Source of the DNA: Duganella sp. SG902
GTDB lineage: Bacteria; Pseudomonadota; Gammaproteobacteria; Burkholderiales; Burkholderiaceae_D
Direction: 5' to 3'
DNA length: 64,000 nt
Assembly (NCBI RefSeq): GCF_013376005.1
Contig: NZ_JABMJK010000005.1
Location: forward strand, 310,001 to 374,000
Both the position numbers and the translations under genes were made by a program. Shown here one piece after another: positions 62,927 to 64,000 of this stretch (positions within the stretch are counted from its first letter, which is position 1; every line of letters begins with the position of its first letter). The notes beneath the pieces are model-generated. The model worked only from the letters and a program-made list of their open reading frames with translations. It ran no database searches and had not been told where the DNA came from.

Positions 62927-63334
62927 ATGAATTCCTCTAATGAACGCGAAAGCTTTAGCCAACGCCTGCAACAGGCCCTCAAGAACGCCCACTACTCGCC
63001 CGACAGTCCGACCCGGTTGGCGCGCGAATTCAACATCCGTTTCGACGGCCGGCCGATTACCGTGCACGCGGCCCGGAAATGGCTGGTAGGCGAGGCGATT
63101 CCGACCCAGGAGAAGCTGCGCATGATCGCCCAATGGCTGGGCGTCCCGGCGGAATGGTTGCGTTTTGGCGGCCCCGAAGATGGCGCGCCGAATGGCGACA
63201 ACGCCGGTGGCGTGTCGCGCTTCGAGTCGGCCGACGTCAAGCTGATCGCCGATTTGCAGCGCCTGGACGAGCACCACCGCCAGATCGCCCGCGAATTTAT
63301 CCGCATGCTGGTGCGCGTCAACTACCAAAAGTAG
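62927..63334 (+). CDS. Small phage-repressor-like HTH regulator
   Basis: This 135-residue protein has an N-terminal helix-turn-helix (SFSQRLQQALKNAHYSPDSPTRLAREFNIR, then ITVHAARKWLVGEAIPTQEKLRMIAQWLGVPAEWLRFG), typical of lambda-repressor-like proteins of Burkholderiales, and a C-terminal helix (DVKLIADLQRLDEHHRQIAREFIRMLV). There is no peptidase domain, so it is not a LexA-type repressor. No phage genes surround it. A 12-bp palindrome lies 9 nt after its stop. Targets are unknown. Confidence 0.85.
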   Translation: MNSSNERESFSQRLQQALKNAHYSPDSPTRLAREFNIRFDGRPITVHAARKWLVGEAIPTQEKLRMIAQWLGVPAEWLRFGGPEDGAPNGDNAGGVSRFESADVKLIADLQRLDEHHRQIAREFIRMLVRVNYQK

Positions 63335-63552
63335 TTATTTTTACGTAGTACTACGCAGAAATGTGGACTGCGGCGGCGTCCGGTGGCGCCGCATATTCGT
63401 TAAACCAGGTTCAGGATTCGCCGGTTTTTGTTTGGAGCGGGGCGCGCCCAGGGCGGCGCCCTTTTTATTTTCGCCACCTTTGCGAAATGTCATGGTCCCG
63501 ACACGGATTTCAGGCACAATAGGGCAGAACCTACTTTTCGGGGAGTCACGCT
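63335..63552 (+). terminator. Intergenic region with palindrome and probable terminator
   Basis: The perfect palindrome CGTAGTACTACG lies at 63344-63355. A GC-rich stem GGGCGC/GCGCCC (63440-63461) followed by TTTTTATTTT is a probable intrinsic terminator for the HTH gene. GGGGAG at 63540-63545 serves the next small gene. Confidence 0.5.
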
Positions 63553-63735
63553 TTGAGCCGTTTGATGAAAAGCAATTACAGCAACGCCGCCCAGCTGAAG
63601 GATTTGATGACCGCCCCGCCCATGAGCGCCGCCCAGCACGCCGAAGTGATGCGCAAGCGCATCGCCCAGCGCCGCATGGTGGAAGAAGCCCGTGAACTGA
63701 AGCGCGCCGTCAGCTCCTACGACGACAAGCGTTAA
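63553..63735 (+). CDS. Small basic protein of unknown function
   Basis: This 60-residue protein is rich in Met, Ala, Arg and Lys (PPMSAAQHAEVMRKRIAQRRM, ending AVSSYDDKR) and largely helical. A TTG start at 63553 has a ribosome-binding site (GGGGAG) at correct distance; an ATG at 63565 is in frame but would be far from it. I do not recognise a family. It is preceded by a terminator and followed by the convergent ubiX gene 3 nt later. Confidence 0.55.
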   Translation: MSRLMKSNYSNAAQLKDLMTAPPMSAAQHAEVMRKRIAQRRMVEEARELKRAVSSYDDKR

Positions 63736-63738
63736 GGG

Positions 63739-64000
63739 TTAAGCGTCAGGCGCTGCCGCCGGCGCGCCTTTCATGCCCGCCCAGCGCGGCGCCAGCGCGT
63801 GTTCGATGCCGAACAGATCGAGCACGCGGGCGACCGTGTGGTCGACCATCTCCGCGATGGTGGTGGGGTTGTGGTAGAAGCTGGGCAGCGGCGGGAAGAT
63901 AATCCCGCCCATTTCCGTGACCGCCGTCATATTGCGCAGGTGCGCCAGGTTGAACGGGGTCTCCCGCACCATCAGCACCAGCCGGCGGCGCTCCTTGAGC
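63739..64000 (-). CDS. ubiX: Flavin prenyltransferase UbiX, C-terminal part
   Basis: The gene runs off the window end. The visible 87 residues ([24 protein letters not shown], then [35 protein letters not shown]) match the C-terminal third of UbiX/Pad1, which makes the prenylated flavin cofactor for UbiD decarboxylases in ubiquinone synthesis. The RET-P motif and the Ser-Phe-Tyr segment that binds dimethylallyl phosphate are present. Partial because of the window edge only. Confidence 0.95.
   Translation of the reverse strand, partial: LKERRRLVLMVRETPFNLAHLRNMTAVTEMGGIIFPPLPSFYHNPTTIAEMVDHTVARVLDLFGIEHALAPRWAGMKGAPAAAPDA

Overview
The window is GC-rich, densely coding DNA from a Gram-negative betaproteobacterium, most likely an Oxalobacteraceae of the Massilia/Duganella type. 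This rests on recognisable Burkholderiales gene orders (ybeD-lipB-lipA; rsmI-lpoA-yraN-diaA-dolP; a MerR/LiuR leucine-catabolism regulon), a lipopolysaccharide-bacterium outer-membrane repertoire (TonB receptor, many lipoproteins) and short, often overlapping gene junctions. Genus-level placement is inference.

Layout. 1-4 kb: end of a DUF6600 protein, a CII-like regulator and a three-gene unit (proline-rich membrane protein, DUF2491, PspA-like coiled coil). 4-10 kb: ybeD, a LysR/glutathione-transferase divergent pair, lipB-lipA, a decayed Phd/PIN toxin-antitoxin locus, a 1-Cys peroxiredoxin, ung and a PaaI-type thioesterase. 10-18 kb: flavin-dependent halogenase, Ig-like lipoprotein, large TonB-dependent receptor, exported truncated globin, DUF3034 barrel and cyanase. 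18-23.5 kb: envelope-maintenance cluster and tRNA-Pro. 23.6-25.6 kb: LytS/LytTR two-component pair.

25.8-36.6 kb (minus strand): leucine/isovalerate degradation genes (HMG-CoA lyase, both methylcrotonyl-CoA carboxylase subunits, methylglutaconyl-CoA hydratase) with a complete bioAFDB biotin operon embedded between liuC and liuD, so the cofactor pathway sits inside the operon of a biotin enzyme. The other half of this regulon (liuR, liuA, aceK, thiolase, SDR, acyl-CoA dehydrogenase) is at 56-62.6 kb. Matching LiuR-type boxes occur next to liuA, next to liuR and, unexpectedly, inside ychJ upstream of liuB.

37-52 kb: peptidoglycan recycling genes (GntR regulator, murQ, ampG-like, GHL10 hydrolase, BadF-type sugar kinase, amiD, ddpX) run into a class C beta-lactamase and an M56 protease/class D beta-lactamase-like fusion whose SxxK lysine is replaced by Asn, with a BlaI/MecI-like operator in its promoter; dacB (PBP4) follows nearby. 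52-56 kb: peptide-binding protein, BrkB/YihY membrane protein, a probable non-coding RNA of about 260 nt with twin hairpins, a flavin reductase and a GIY-YIG gene bounded by inverted palindromes. 62.6-64 kb: small regulator, small basic protein and the end of ubiX.

Two dispersed repeat families punctuate the window: four long hairpins with GGGGTCAG ends (about 1.0, 25.6, 36.7 and 38.9 kb), and a CCGGC/GCCGG palindrome family (about 25.7, 29.8, 55.6/56.0 and 60.9 kb), one pair of which flanks the GIY-YIG gene. No rRNA, CRISPR array, recognisable IS transposase or intact prophage is visible.
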